NCBI GenBank assembly: GCA_014860585.1
Contig: JACZJL010000023.1
Span: 1 to 64,000 of the forward strand
Direction: 5' to 3'
DNA: 64,000 nt
Origin: Bacteroidales bacterium
Lineage (GTDB): Bacteria; Bacteroidota; Bacteroidia; Bacteroidales; 4484-276
Part shown: positions 6,983 through 17,400 of the stretch, in pieces
Numbering within the stretch: the stretch's first letter is position 1
Layout: each line of letters starts with the position of its first letter
The notes under the pieces: generated by a model
The model's input: only the letters and a program-made list of their open reading frames with translations
Databases searched by the model: none
What the model was told of the DNA's origin: nothing
Made by a program: the position numbers and the translations under genes

Positions 6983-8755
6983 ATGGACAACTTCATTGTA
7001 TCTGCCCGAAAATACAGGCCTGCCACCTTCGATACCGTGGTTGGACAGGATCATATTACTACCACCCTGAAAAACGCCATCCGTAACCAGCAGTTGGCCC
7101 AGGCTTTTTTATTCACCGGACCGAGAGGTGTAGGAAAAACCACATGCGCCCGCATTTTTGCAAAGACCATCAACTGCCTGAACCTGGACGAAAACATAGA
7201 ACCTTGCAATGCCTGCGACTCCTGTCTTTCTTTTAACCGCAGTGCTTCGTTTAATATTTTTGAACTGGATGCCGCCTCAAACAATTCAGTGGAGGACATT
7301 CGCAGCCTGGTTGACCAGGTCAGGATTCCACCGCAATCGGTACGCTACAAGGTCTATATCATTGATGAGGTACACATGTTGTCGTCGCAGGCTTTCAATG
7401 CTTTTCTGAAAACTTTGGAAGAGCCGCCTGAATATGCGAAATTCATCCTTGCCACCACCGAAAAGCACAAGATTATCCCGACCATCCTCTCCCGTTGCCA
7501 GATTTACGACTTCAAACGGATTACGGTGAAGGACATCGCCCGTCATCTCGCTTTTGTGGCCAGCAAAGAAGGCGTACAGGCCGAAGAAGAAGCGTTGCAG
7601 GTGATTGCCTACAAAGCCGATGGCGCCCTGCGCGACGCCCTTTCAATTTTCGATCAGCTGGTCAGTTTTGCTGGTAAGGAATTGCACTATGAGCTAGTTG
7701 TGGAGCATCTCAACGTACTGGATTACGATTACTATTTCAAGGTTACCGATTTTCTGCTCCAGGGAAATATTTTTGAAAGTCTGCTCACCTTTAATAAAGT
7801 GATCGAATCGGGTTTCGACGGGCAGCATTTTATTTCCGGACTGGGAGCCCACCTTCGCGATCTGCTGGTTTGTACGGATAAAAAAACCATTGAACTGCTT
7901 GAAGTTGGCGAAAAAATCAAAGAGCGCTACCTGGCCCAAGCTTCAAAATGTTCTCCCACCTTCCTGATCAAGGCACTCGACATCATTCAGAAAACAGATT
8001 TTGGTTACAAAATGAGCAACAGCAAGCGGCTACACATCGAAATCGCGCTGATGCAACTGGCTTCGATTAATGACCTGGACCTTGCGAACAACAGACCTTT
8101 GCAGGCAGTTGCACCACCGGAAAAAAAAACTGAAGTAATTTCCGCTCAGTTAAAACCCACCCAACCACCGCCACCCAAACCTTCTTTGCAAGCAGTAACG
8201 ACTAACCCTGCAATTGCTCCTGAAGTTCCAGCAAACCCTGCAAATCAAAACAAAGTTAATGAACCGGCTAAACCAACATTTATCCCCTCCACTATTTCGA
8301 TTAAGGATGATGTGAGCCAAACCAAAGACAGCCCGGAAAGTGAAGAAATTGAAACCTTTGATTTCGAATCAGAGGAATTTTTGAATGCTCGGAAAATCCA
8401 ACCCGAACAACTACAGCAAACGTGGACAGAATATGCCAATAAGATTGCTCCCAGCCATCCAAATCTGTATAGCACCCTGATTGCTGCCAAACCCGAAATC
8501 AGCGATGATTTTGAGATCACTTTCGAGGTGAGCAACTCGTTACAGCAAAGAGAAATTTATGCACAAAAGATGGACTTAATCACATTTCTTCGTGAAGAAC
8601 TCAACAACAATTTTGTCAGGATTAAGGTGAATGTGAATGCCATCGCTGTGCAGGTGAGGCCTTACAAGCCGGAAGAAGTTTATCAGCATTTTGTCGAAAA
8701 GAATCCTGTGGTAGGAGAACTGAAACAGAAATTTGGGCTGACACTTGAATATTGA
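6983..8755 (+). CDS. dnaX: DNA polymerase III subunit gamma/tau
   Basis: This 590-residue protein is the clamp-loader ATPase. It has Walker A GPRGVGKT at residues 46-53, the four-Cys zinc site (Cys65, 75, 78, 81), Walker B IIDEVHML near 125 and a sensor-1 segment around LATTEKHK. The AAA+ and lid domains end near residue 365. They are followed by a Pro/Ala/Gln-rich tether (about 370-460) and a C-terminal tau-like domain that would contact the polymerase and DnaB. The tether has no obvious slippery run for programmed frameshifting, so a shorter gamma form is not predicted. It converges on the transporter gene at 8816. Confidence 0.96.
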   Translation: MDNFIVSARKYRPATFDTVVGQDHITTTLKNAIRNQQLAQAFLFTGPRGVGKTTCARIFAKTINCLNLDENIEPCNACDSCLSFNRSASFNIFELDAASNNSVEDIRSLVDQVRIPPQSVRYKVYIIDEVHMLSSQAFNAFLKTLEEPPEYAKFILATTEKHKIIPTILSRCQIYDFKRITVKDIARHLAFVASKEGVQAEEEALQVIAYKADGALRDALSIFDQLVSFAGKELHYELVVEHLNVLDYDYYFKVTDFLLQGNIFESLLTFNKVIESGFDGQHFISGLGAHLRDLLVCTDKKTIELLEVGEKIKERYLAQASKCSPTFLIKALDIIQKTDFGYKMSNSKRLHIEIALMQLASINDLDLANNRPLQAVAPPEKKTEVISAQLKPTQPPPPKPSLQAVTTNPAIAPEVPANPANQNKVNEPAKPTFIPSTISIKDDVSQTKDSPESEEIETFDFESEEFLNARKIQPEQLQQTWTEYANKIAPSHPNLYSTLIAAKPEISDDFEITFEVSNSLQQREIYAQKMDLITFLREELNNNFVRIKVNVNAIAVQVRPYKPEEVYQHFVEKNPVVGELKQKFGLTLEY

Positions 8756-8815
8756 TTCGATAATGGGAAAAAAACCCTGGATCATCTCTCTAATTTTTAG
8801 ATTTCGTCTTTAGAT

Positions 8816-10330
8816 TTAGCCGCTAAAAATAGCCCAATCCGGCATCGCACTCAAGTCAATATCAAATACCCAAATCCCGAGCAGATACGTCATCAGTGTG
8901 ATGATCACCGCTCCGATAAGATTGAGGAAAAGTCCCGCTTTGACCATATCCAACACACGCAACCGGTTGGTGGCGAAGATGATGGCGTTTGGAGGTGTGG
9001 CCACCGGCAGCATAAAAGCCATGGATGCAGACAGGGTGGCGGGGATCATCAACAGCAAAGGATTGATACCGGCCGAAATACTAATGCCGGCAAGGATGGG
9101 GAGAATCATTTCGGTGGTGGCAGTGTTGGAAGTAAGCTCGGTTAAAAAGGTCATCAGTAAGGCGATGAACAGGATCACAGCCAGAATATGGTAATCGGCC
9201 ACCCAGATCAACTGCCCGCCAATCCAGCCCGACAAGCCGGATTCTTTAAAACCGGAAGCGAGCGCAAAGCCACCTCCAAACAACAAAATGATATTCCAGG
9301 GGATATCTTCGGCAGTTTTCCAGTTCATGATCCTTGTGGAGCCATCCGTTTTTGATGGTAAAACGAAAAGAAGTATGGCAATAAAAATAGCCACGGTTCC
9401 ATCGGTGATGTAATTGCTGAAAGGCAACAGCCTGCTCCACCCGGGAATGATCAAACGGCCAAAGTCGATATCAGCCCTGAATAGCCATAGAACTGCCACA
9501 GCTATAAAATTGACCAGTACAACTTTTTCCTCAAAACGCATGGGGCCGATTTCTTTTAGCTGACCGCGCAGTGTTTGCCTGTCAAGCCCGGTCAAACTCT
9601 CACTTTTTGGTTTATAGATCAGGTAAATATAAAGCCAGGCTACCATAAAGATAACTAAAACAATAGGAAGTGCAAACATGAGCCATCGTGAGAAAGAGAT
9701 TTCGGGGGCTTCTGGAAAATAGATATGGAAAATACTTACAAACAGGGGATTTGGGGGTGTTCCGACTAATGTGGCCATTCCACCTATCGAAGCGCTATAG
9801 GCAACACCAAGTAGGAGTCCGATACTGTATTTTTTTACGCTGTCATCGCAGGAGGTTTCCTCCATTTTATTGGTAATCGAAAGGAGGATTGGAACCATCA
9901 TCATGGTAGTTGCAGTGTTTGAAATCCACATCGACAAAAAAGCAGTGGCAAGCATAAAACCAAGCAAAATCCTTCCAGGCCCCATCCCGGTGATAGCCAA
10001 TATTCTCAGTGCAATTCTCCGGTGAAGATTCCACCGTTGCATGGCAAGAGCAAGGATAAACCCTCCCAAAAAGAGGAAAATAACATCATTAAAATAAACC
10101 AGCGACACAGCTTTTCCGCTCATAATCCCAAGCAATGGGTAAAGCACAACCGGGATGAGTGATGTTACGGCAAGTGGAACCACTTCTGTAATCCACCAGA
10201 CGGCCATCAGCAACGCTATTGCAAGGGTGGCTGTGACCAAAGGATTGCCCGGGTCAAGTTCAATAAAAAAGATCAGGTAAAGTGAAATCAGCGGTGCAAT
10301 TACAAAACTAATAAACGACTTCATTTTCAT
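8816..10330 (-). CDS. SLC13/DASS-family anion (dicarboxylate) symporter
   Basis: The protein (504 residues from ATG 10330) is a polytopic membrane carrier with about 11-12 hydrophobic segments. It has the two SNT motifs of the divalent anion:sodium symporter family, in WISNTATTMMM and in TSNTATTEMILP, which form the sodium/substrate sites. Likely substrates are C4-dicarboxylates, citrate or sulfate; the sequence does not decide. The open frame extends to a TTG at 10363, but a TACATTTG -7 box overlaps that codon (10361-10368, minus strand), so translation should begin at 10330 or the ATG at 10324. It is transcribed alone. Confidence 0.88.
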   Translation of the reverse strand: MKMKSFISFVIAPLISLYLIFFIELDPGNPLVTATLAIALLMAVWWITEVVPLAVTSLIPVVLYPLLGIMSGKAVSLVYFNDVIFLFLGGFILALAMQRWNLHRRIALRILAITGMGPGRILLGFMLATAFLSMWISNTATTMMMVPILLSITNKMEETSCDDSVKKYSIGLLLGVAYSASIGGMATLVGTPPNPLFVSIFHIYFPEAPEISFSRWLMFALPIVLVIFMVAWLYIYLIYKPKSESLTGLDRQTLRGQLKEIGPMRFEEKVVLVNFIAVAVLWLFRADIDFGRLIIPGWSRLLPFSNYITDGTVAIFIAILLFVLPSKTDGSTRIMNWKTAEDIPWNIILLFGGGFALASGFKESGLSGWIGGQLIWVADYHILAVILFIALLMTFLTELTSNTATTEMILPILAGISISAGINPLLLMIPATLSASMAFMLPVATPPNAIIFATNRLRVLDMVKAGLFLNLIGAVIITLMTYLLGIWVFDIDLSAMPDWAIFSG

Positions 10331-10360
10331 CGGTGATGAATGTTTATGAGAATTAGAAAT

Positions 10361-10368
10361 CAAATGTA
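10361..10368 (-). promoter_or_regulatory. candidate -7 box of the DASS transporter gene
   Basis: Read on the minus strand, 10368-10361 is TACATTTG, a match to TAnnTTTG, about 30 nt before the ATG at 10330. No clear -33 element was found. The position argues against the TTG start at 10363. Confidence 0.45.
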
Positions 10369-10395
10369 CCTAAAATCTAACATCTGCTAACTCTT

Positions 10396-10523
10396 ATACC
10401 AATTGTAATTATAAAATGGTCCAAACCATTTTATAATTTTACAATGGTAAATGCCGATGCTACTTGAAAATAGTACAATGAGACGAAGTCGAAATTGGAC
10501 TATATTGAAAGTGCAATCGGTAT
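10396..10523. repeat. MITE-like element with internal hairpin
   Basis: Terminal inverted repeats ATACCAATTG (10396-10405) and CAATCGGTAT (10514-10523) differ at one position. Inside the left end is a perfect 14-bp inverted repeat with a 4-nt loop (10407-10420 and 10425-10438), which extends with small bulges to 10397-10449, giving a hairpin of about 53 nt. The flanks carry GCTAA (10386-10390) and TTAGC (10524-10528 region). Total length is 128 bp and no protein is encoded. It lies in the gap between divergent transporter and carbamate kinase genes. Confidence 0.5.
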
Positions 10524-10533
10524 TAGCTGTTTG

Positions 10534-10567
10534 TTGGCGTTGAATAGGGGGATTTTGCTTAATTTTG
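10534..10567 (+). promoter_or_regulatory. promoter of the carbamate kinase gene
   Basis: TAATTTTG at 10560-10567 is a perfect -7 box; TTG at 10540-10542 (17-nt gap) or 10534-10536 (23-nt gap) can serve as the -33 element. The start codon is 31 nt downstream. The right end of the MITE-like repeat abuts the -33 region. Confidence 0.55.
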
Positions 10568-10598
10568 CGGCAAATTTTCTATTACTAAATTAACGGAT

Positions 10599-11546
10599 AT
10601 GAAGAAATTAGCAGTTGTAGCATTTGGCGGAAATGCACTCCAACAGGGAGGACAGGTTGGCACCATTGATGAACAGGAACAAAACGCGTTCGAAACCTGT
10701 GAAAAACTGGTTACCCTGATCCAGGAAAAAAATTATAACCTCGTAATTACCCATGGCAACGGGCCGCAGGTGGGTAATCTCTTATTGAATAACATTGCCG
10801 GCAACAAACTTTATGGCCTGCCCGAAATGCCACTCGACATTTGCGTGGCCTACTCGCAGGGATTTATCGGATATGTAATTGAGCAGCAGCTTAAAAACGT
10901 ACTGATGTATAACGATCTTGACCGGGATATCATAACCATCATCACCCAGGTGCTGGTTGATAAGGATGATCCGGCATTTCAAAAGCCGACCAAACCGATA
11001 GGCCCATATTATTCAAAAGATGAAGCCGATAAAATTACTTCCGAAACAGGATCAGTATTTGCTGAAGACCCGCGTGGCAGGGGTTGGAGAAAAGTGGTAG
11101 CGTCACCCAAACCTCTTGTAATCAACAATAAAAAATCCATTGAGAAAATTGCCAGGGAAGGCACCATCGTGGTTGCCGTTGGTGGTGGCGGCATCCCGAT
11201 TTTCTATGCCAAAGAGAATAAACTCCAGGGAATTGATGCGGTAATTGATAAAGACCTGGCTTCAGCATTGCTCGCGGCTCAGATCAATGCAGATAAATTT
11301 TTCATCCTTACCGATGTACCAAAAGTTTGCCTGAACTTCAACACGCCGCAGGAAAAAACCCTCGACCGCCTTTCCATCTCCGATGCAAAGAGATATCTTG
11401 CTGAAGGTCATTTCGCCGAAGGAAGCATGGCGCCAAAAATCAGGGCTGCTATCTATTTTGTGGAACACAGCGGAAAAGATGCCATCATCACAAAAACTAC
11501 CAAACTCGGAATTGACAATGGCGGAACAAGGGTTGTGATGGTTTAA
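10599..11546 (+). CDS. arcC: carbamate kinase
   Basis: The 315-residue protein has the amino-acid-kinase fold with the opening VAFGGNALQQ, the HGNGPQVG loop near residue 55, and VVAVGGGGIP near residue 192, all diagnostic of carbamate kinase. It interconverts carbamoyl phosphate + ADP with ATP + carbamate/CO2 + NH3. Length is normal. It is followed 176 nt later by ornithine carbamoyltransferase in the same direction, so the pair can run the last two steps of the arginine deiminase pathway or the reverse. No arginine deiminase (arcA) is in the window. Confidence 0.95.
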   Translation: MKKLAVVAFGGNALQQGGQVGTIDEQEQNAFETCEKLVTLIQEKNYNLVITHGNGPQVGNLLLNNIAGNKLYGLPEMPLDICVAYSQGFIGYVIEQQLKNVLMYNDLDRDIITIITQVLVDKDDPAFQKPTKPIGPYYSKDEADKITSETGSVFAEDPRGRGWRKVVASPKPLVINNKKSIEKIAREGTIVVAVGGGGIPIFYAKENKLQGIDAVIDKDLASALLAAQINADKFFILTDVPKVCLNFNTPQEKTLDRLSISDAKRYLAEGHFAEGSMAPKIRAAIYFVEHSGKDAIITKTTKLGIDNGGTRVVMV

Positions 11547-11722
11547 CTCAAATCACAAGTTTCAAAAAAACAAGCACCAAACAAATCCTAATATTGAAAA
11601 TCAAAATCCGAAACTGTTTAAATTCTTGAGATTGGAACTTCGGAATTATTTGAGTTTTGTATTTTGGTTTTTGATATTTCAAATTGATAATCAATATTTT
11701 TAACACACTAAATAAATATTTT

Positions 11723-12724
11723 ATGGCATTCAATTTAAGAAACAGGAATTTTTTGAAGTTACTTGACTTTACTCCACAGGAGATTAGATTTTTACTTGAC
11801 CTTTCTTCAGATTTAAAAAAGGCAAAATATGCCGGTACCGAGCAGCAGCGCCTCAAAGGTAAAAACATCGTGTTGCTGTTTGCCAAAGATTCAACCCGCA
11901 CACGCTGTGCCTTTGAGGTTGCAGCCTTTGACCAGGGCGCCCAGATTACTTACCTGGGACCTGCCGGTTCACAGATGGGTAAAAAAGAATCAATGAAGGA
12001 CACCGCCAGGGTGCTGGGAAGAATGTACGATGGCATCGAATACCGTGGCTACGGCCAGGATATCGTCGAAGAACTGGGAAAATTTGCAGGTGTACCGGTT
12101 TGGAACGGACTTACCAACGAATTTCATCCAACCCAGATTTTGGCCGACTTCCTCACCATGCGTGAGCATTCTGACAAGCCTTTGCACCAAGTTTCATTTG
12201 CTTACTTGGGCGATGCAAGGAATAATATGGGCAACTCGCTGATGGTTGGCGCTGCAAAAATGGGAATGGACTTCCGCGCTGTGGCTCCAAAAGAACTCTT
12301 CCCGGATGCCAAGCTGGTTGAAACTTGCCGTGCCATTGCCAAAGAGACAGGAGCCAAAATCACCCTAACCGATAATGTTACTGAAGGGGTGAAAGGGGTT
12401 GACTTTTTATACACTGACGTATGGGTGTCGATGGGCGAACCTGCCGAGGAATGGAACCGCCGGATTAAAATGATGACTCCTTACCAGGTGAACATGGATA
12501 TGGTGAAAAAGACCGGGAATCCTGATGTAAAATTTATGCACTGCCTTCCAGCTTTCCACAACCGCGAAACAGAAGTTGGAGAGGAAATTTTCCAGAAATT
12601 CGGCCTGCCTGAGATGGAAGTCTCAGAAGAAGTATTTGAATCCCCGCACTCCATCGTTTTCGACCAGGCCGAAAACAGGCTGCATACCATTAAGGCTGTG
12701 ATGGTTGCTACACTTGGAAGCTAA
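11723..12724 (+). CDS. arcB: ornithine carbamoyltransferase
   Basis: From ATG 11723 the product is 333 residues, the usual size; the frame is open from 11684 but the extra N-terminus is AT-rich leader. It has the carbamoyl-phosphate loop STRTR, the HPTQ motif and [14 protein letters not shown], the ornithine-binding HCLP. It catalyses ornithine + carbamoyl phosphate to citrulline + Pi, or the reverse. Full-length similarity to ArcB/ArgF-type enzymes of about 335 residues and the adjacent arcC suggest a catabolic OTC, though an anabolic role cannot be excluded. Cytoplasmic. Confidence 0.93.
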   Translation: MAFNLRNRNFLKLLDFTPQEIRFLLDLSSDLKKAKYAGTEQQRLKGKNIVLLFAKDSTRTRCAFEVAAFDQGAQITYLGPAGSQMGKKESMKDTARVLGRMYDGIEYRGYGQDIVEELGKFAGVPVWNGLTNEFHPTQILADFLTMREHSDKPLHQVSFAYLGDARNNMGNSLMVGAAKMGMDFRAVAPKELFPDAKLVETCRAIAKETGAKITLTDNVTEGVKGVDFLYTDVWVSMGEPAEEWNRRIKMMTPYQVNMDMVKKTGNPDVKFMHCLPAFHNRETEVGEEIFQKFGLPEMEVSEEVFESPHSIVFDQAENRLHTIKAVMVATLGS

Positions 12725-12760
12725 GGCTTTTTATTAGTGCCAGAAAGAAAACCCCTGAAG

Positions 12761-12866
12761 TTGAAAATCAATGAGTGCCCCAACCCTCCCGAAGTCTCGG
12801 GATAAATTCCGGGAGCATTGATTTTCAACGATTTACTCCCTTTAGGGTGGGGTAATTAAATCGTTG
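12761..12866. repeat. compound inverted-repeat element downstream of arcB
   Basis: Nested inverted repeats fill this stretch. TTGAAAATCAATG (12761-12773) pairs with CATTGATTTTCAA (12816-12828); inside is the perfect hairpin TCCCGA-AGTC-TCGGGA (12788-12803); CAACGATTTA (12826-12835) pairs with TAAATCGTTG (12857-12866); and CCCCAACCCT (12780-12789 region) is nearly complementary to AGGGTGGGG (12844-12852). The whole looks like a non-coding extragenic repeat of a type frequent in Bacteroidota intergenic DNA (CCCCnnCCCT...AGGGnGGGG). Confidence 0.5.
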
Positions 12867-12920
12867 AAAAACAAATTTGTAAAGTTTTCTTGCTGGCAGT
12901 AATTAAAACTCTCTATTAAC

Positions 12921-12954
12921 AAAAAAGCCGCCCTAGAATCAGGAGCGGCTTTTT
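12921..12954. terminator. bidirectional intrinsic terminator
   Basis: AAAAAGCCGC (12922-12931) and GCGGCTTTTT (12945-12954) form a symmetric hairpin with A/T tracts on both sides. It lies between the convergent arcB and the FN3-like T9SS gene and can serve both. Confidence 0.8.
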
Positions 12955-12972
12955 ATATGTTATGCTATCAGG

Positions 12973-14460
12973 TTATTTACTGATAATGATCTTGTTTGTA
13001 TAAATCTGATCATCTTTCACCAATTTGATCAGGTAAATGCCATTGGAAATATCGCCAAGTAATAATTCTGATTGGTTAAAGCCTGCATTCAAAGAAAGGT
13101 TTCTTTTAAACACTGCTTGTCCCAGTAAATCATAAATTGCCAGTTCCACGTCAGTCCGCTGGTTTGTATTGATCTGAATATTGATGACATCATGGGCCGG
13201 ATTGGGGAAAATGGCCAGTTCTGAATCTTTGAAATATTCAGGAACACCAACGGGAGAAGAAGTAGTAAATGTCCATACAGGGCTGAAATCACTGGTATCA
13301 ATAGCACTCATGGCCCTCACCCTCCAATAGTACAAAGTGCTTGATTCGAGATCGGTATTTACGTTCAGAAGGGGGATTTCATCATCGCTTGCATCCTTGT
13401 AATAGATTTTGGAGTCGAGCATTTCGAGGTCTTTGCAATAATTGATCTCGTACTTGATCGTTCCTTTGATCTGGTCCCAGCGCAGCTGAGGACGAAGGAC
13501 CACACCAGTATCACCATTTGCAGGACTGGTCAGAACCGGAGTTGTGAAAGTAGTAAAATTCCATACCAGCGACCAATCTGTGGTATCCACTTCATGGCGG
13601 CCTCTCATTCTCCAAAAATACTGCGTTCCATACATCAGATTTTTGGCAGGTTCGATGATGTTTTCAGTCAATTCAACATCAGGCGAGGCAAATTCAGCAT
13701 TATCATCCACCTGGTATTCAAACTTGGTTAATCCTGAAATATCATCCCACCTCAAATTCACATTTAAATGATTATTTACACTATTATTATCCGGTTTTTT
13801 GAGATCAATAATATTAAGTGTTGTAAAATTTCTCACGTCGCTCCAGCCTGAAATATCATTTGTGTGTCCTGCTCTGGCTCTCCAGAAATACTTTACACCA
13901 AAGTACAAATTAGCCATTGGCTTATTAAAAGTTGTACCCGTAACCATAAACTCCTGAAGATTTGGTGAGTCAAATGTGTTTACTGTATCAATTTGAACGT
14001 CAAAAAAAGTAACTCCTGAAATTAAAATCTGGCCAACCCTGTCGCGCCATTGAAGGTTAATATCCGGAACCTGTTTAACAGCATCATTATTTGGCCTGAA
14101 CAGATCAAACTTCGTGAAAGTAGTAAATGACCAGACTGCCGACCACTCTGAAGTGCTGTTACCTTCATAAATTGCTCTGACACGCCAGTGATGCTGGAGG
14201 CTAAATTTAAGCAAACTAGTTTTGACAGCTGTAAGGTCAGTGATTGAATCAAAAACAATGGCTGTGAAGTCAGCATTTTCGCTCAATTGCAACTCATAAT
14301 TTATCGCCCCGATTACTGCATTCCAATCAAGCAATACATCAGGCATTTGGTTGGTTGCATTATTTGCCGGTGTTACAAGAACAGGCGGTTCCACTTTGAT
14401 TTGTGCCATCGTGAAAGAGGCAACCAGGAAAAACACCGCGGTAACTAAATATTTTTTCAT
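12973..14460 (-). CDS. T9SS-sorted protein with FN3-like repeats
   Basis: The 495-residue product has a signal peptide (MKKYLVTAVFFLVASFTMA-Q), then four tandem repeats of about 95 residues with the pattern: LxxPxNxxxxxxxxxxxxW...Y..Q........F...L.....Y.WRxRAxxxxxxSxWSxxWxFTT. This is the fibronectin-type-III-like arrangement common in Bacteroidota surface proteins. A Por sorting domain (IFPNPAHD near residue 413 to the terminal NKIIISK) closes it. It is probably a surface adhesive or binding protein; no catalytic motif is seen. It starts 33 nt after the larger T9SS gene upstream, so both are likely one transcript. Confidence 0.88.
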   Translation of the reverse strand: MKKYLVTAVFFLVASFTMAQIKVEPPVLVTPANNATNQMPDVLLDWNAVIGAINYELQLSENADFTAIVFDSITDLTAVKTSLLKFSLQHHWRVRAIYEGNSTSEWSAVWSFTTFTKFDLFRPNNDAVKQVPDINLQWRDRVGQILISGVTFFDVQIDTVNTFDSPNLQEFMVTGTTFNKPMANLYFGVKYFWRARAGHTNDISGWSDVRNFTTLNIIDLKKPDNNSVNNHLNVNLRWDDISGLTKFEYQVDDNAEFASPDVELTENIIEPAKNLMYGTQYFWRMRGRHEVDTTDWSLVWNFTTFTTPVLTSPANGDTGVVLRPQLRWDQIKGTIKYEINYCKDLEMLDSKIYYKDASDDEIPLLNVNTDLESSTLYYWRVRAMSAIDTSDFSPVWTFTTSSPVGVPEYFKDSELAIFPNPAHDVINIQINTNQRTDVELAIYDLLGQAVFKRNLSLNAGFNQSELLLGDISNGIYLIKLVKDDQIYTNKIIISK

Positions 14461-14493
14461 AGGATTATCTTTTTTCTTGTTACAGTAATTAAA

Positions 14494-17400
14494 TTAACGA
14501 ACTATCATTTTTGCAGTGAGCATTTCATTTCCGGCATCAATCCTGGCAACATAAGCGCCACCTGGTAAATCGGAGCAATCAAGTGTTACATCAAATGATC
14601 CTGATGACACCGTTCCTGCATTAAATTCCTTCACGATCATTCCGTTGAGATTGTAAAGAGTAATCCTGACATTGCTGCTGCTTATGAGGTCGAATGTGAA
14701 TGTAGCAGTTGTATGCACAGGATTAGGATAAATTGAGAAGGTTGAAATATTTGCATTGACAGGCATTTCCGGGTCATTAATACCAACAATTTCATAGCTG
14801 TCATCTCTGAAAACACCTCTTCCGTAAGTAGCCATGTAAATTGTGCCCCAGTTGTCAACTCTTGGATAAATCAGTGGAGGAGTAGTCGGGTCTTCACTGT
14901 AAATGATGAATTCATCCTTGAAAATTGTTTGCTGCTTAATCTGGAATACCGGGATAATTCCTACACCTTCACTATCGGGAACCCAACTTACAGCACCATT
15001 TCCAATGTCTGAAGAGGTGTAAACACCAAGTTCGGTTCCAATTATGGCAATGTTTGAATTGTTCATTTCAATAATGGAAGAATAAACCGGCATTTTCGGA
15101 AGATCACCCGTGATACTCATGAAGTTAATACCTGTTGAAGGAGATGCCAACGCATTGGTTGAACGGTAAACATAATCCTCATTTCCATAATTTCCTAAAG
15201 TTACAATCAAGTTGTTATCGTTGTTCGGATCAAATGCAATTGATGTGATAAATCTTCCCTGGAAAGCAGGATACTGAATAATGTCCGCAGAAACAATGCA
15301 GTACGGGCTTCTTATGTCAGCTCTTTCGTAATCGTAAGCAAGGGCAAGGTTAGATATCCTCATGATTGTTCCGGTTCTGGTACCAATAAACAGGTAGTTT
15401 GCATCTTTTGAATAAGCTATGCAGGTTGGTGCTCCGTTTGCTGCGGCTACAAGGGCAATCTGCCACCATTCAGTGTCTTTACTGAATTTCACGGCATCTT
15501 TGGTCATATAAACTGTATTGTGTGTAGCAATAAAAAGCTTGGACTGGATGATATCCTTGATTCGCAATGAGTCGCCTTCGGAAAGGGATTCCTCTAAAGT
15601 ATAGGTGAAAGGATAACCAGCATCAAGACCAAATCCGGGGTTTGCACTACGGCAAATTATAACTTCACCTTCACTGTAGTTGGTTGTTGCTTTAAATGTG
15701 ACTGAATCGCGCGAGTTCTCGCTCTCAAAATCTTCCCACAAAGCAATCGGGGTCATGAAAAGGTTCGAAGTTGGCGCATTGAAATTAAAGGATGTGTTTT
15801 GCCCTTCATCGTCTGAGCGCTCAATGACTCCTGTACTTGTACTATAAACGAATGCATTTGGGTTAATCTTTGAAATTTCGCAAAAGCCTCCATTGGAAGC
15901 TTCAATTTTTTCTCCGTTTTCTGTTGTATTGCCCTGACCGCTGATGAACCAGGTTCCATCGCCCTGTGTTCCTGTAACTGCTTTTCTTTTCAGGCCTCCA
16001 ATACCAATTGTATAGCTTTGGGTAATAGATAGCGTACGATTAATTCTGTTAAAGTCTGTTGAACCGGTAGTAACAGTTCCGTAGGAAATACCTCTGTTAG
16101 TGGCAACCGCCAATTTGTTAACTGTTCCTGGTTGGAAAGCATAAACATGATGGCCCGCAGGTAAAAATGCAGTAATTGGTCCAAGTCCCCAGTCAAAATA
16201 ACCGTTTGTTCCTTCAATCCGCTGGCCTAACCACATGGTAAGACCTCCAAGCAAAACTTTATAGGGGTTATCAGGAAATACTTCAAAAACATTGTTGTAA
16301 CAGGCTGAACCATTGAATGGTCTTAGTGTTGTTGAACCGCCGGGGAAAATCACATGCCATGTTTCGCCTTTATCTTCTGAAAGATAAACATTATAAAGGA
16401 ATCCGGCTTGTGTACTGACAGCGTAAATAATATTACCGGTTGGGTCGGAGGGAGCAAATGCTACCTGGGACCTTCCGGGATTATTTGCCAACGGACTTGG
16501 ACGCCCAAGGGCAGGATCGGGAACATAATTGGTTAGCTGATTGAATGCAACAGTACGATTGGCTGAATTACCAAGTGTATCAACTGCAATTAAAGTAGTT
16601 GTGTAATCCCTGTCTTCTCGGGTAATTAATTTTGGATTGGAAGGTGTACCGGATTTATTGGTGAAAACAAGATTGCTACCTGGTGTTGCAATGTGCACCA
16701 TATCGCCAAAAGTAGCCACAACGGTTCCATCATTTCCAACCTCTACATCAGAACAGTTAATCTTACCAAATTCCATAATTTGACGTTCTGGCGCAAGGGC
16801 AGTTTTCTGATAATTGGTTGTATCAACAACAGCCTTATTGAACTGCGGGTTTTGCATAATTATGGTATTCCCAACCACTTCATAACTGTCGCACTGGACC
16901 GTTGAATCTATTGCAAGTGCAACCTCGTATGTGAGAGTATCATGATAATATTGATTTGCTTTCATCCAACCGGAATTTCCATTGTCCGAATACCACAGAC
17001 CTGCATTAGTGGCAGCATAAACTCTTCCTGAGTTTTTATCTATGGCAATTTTGTTGATGTATGCCCATTCAACAGTATCATTATCAGCAGTTATTGTAGG
17101 TGTGGTTTCAGTGATTAAGGTGAAAGTATCGCCATCCGTTGATTTAAACATTCCCTGACCTACCAACCCTCCGATATAGGTTTCTGCCTCGGTACAAAAG
17201 TATTCGCCTGTACCGGCATAAATGGTTCCGTCAGCAGCCTGGGCCATACAGGTAACATAAAGATTCTGATTTGCTGTATTGATCTTGCTCCAGGTAGATC
17301 CAAGATTTGTTGTTTTCCACAAACCACCTGTAACCCCTGCAGTTATCAACGTTTTTGCAGTTTGATCTTTATTATCGAAAATGAGCGCTCTTACACGTCC

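Noticed and set aside
8150-8300. Programmed frameshift in dnaX
   Set aside because: The run of A residues near 8127-8136 is in the tether, but no following stem and early -1 stop of the E. coli type could be shown; left unclaimed.
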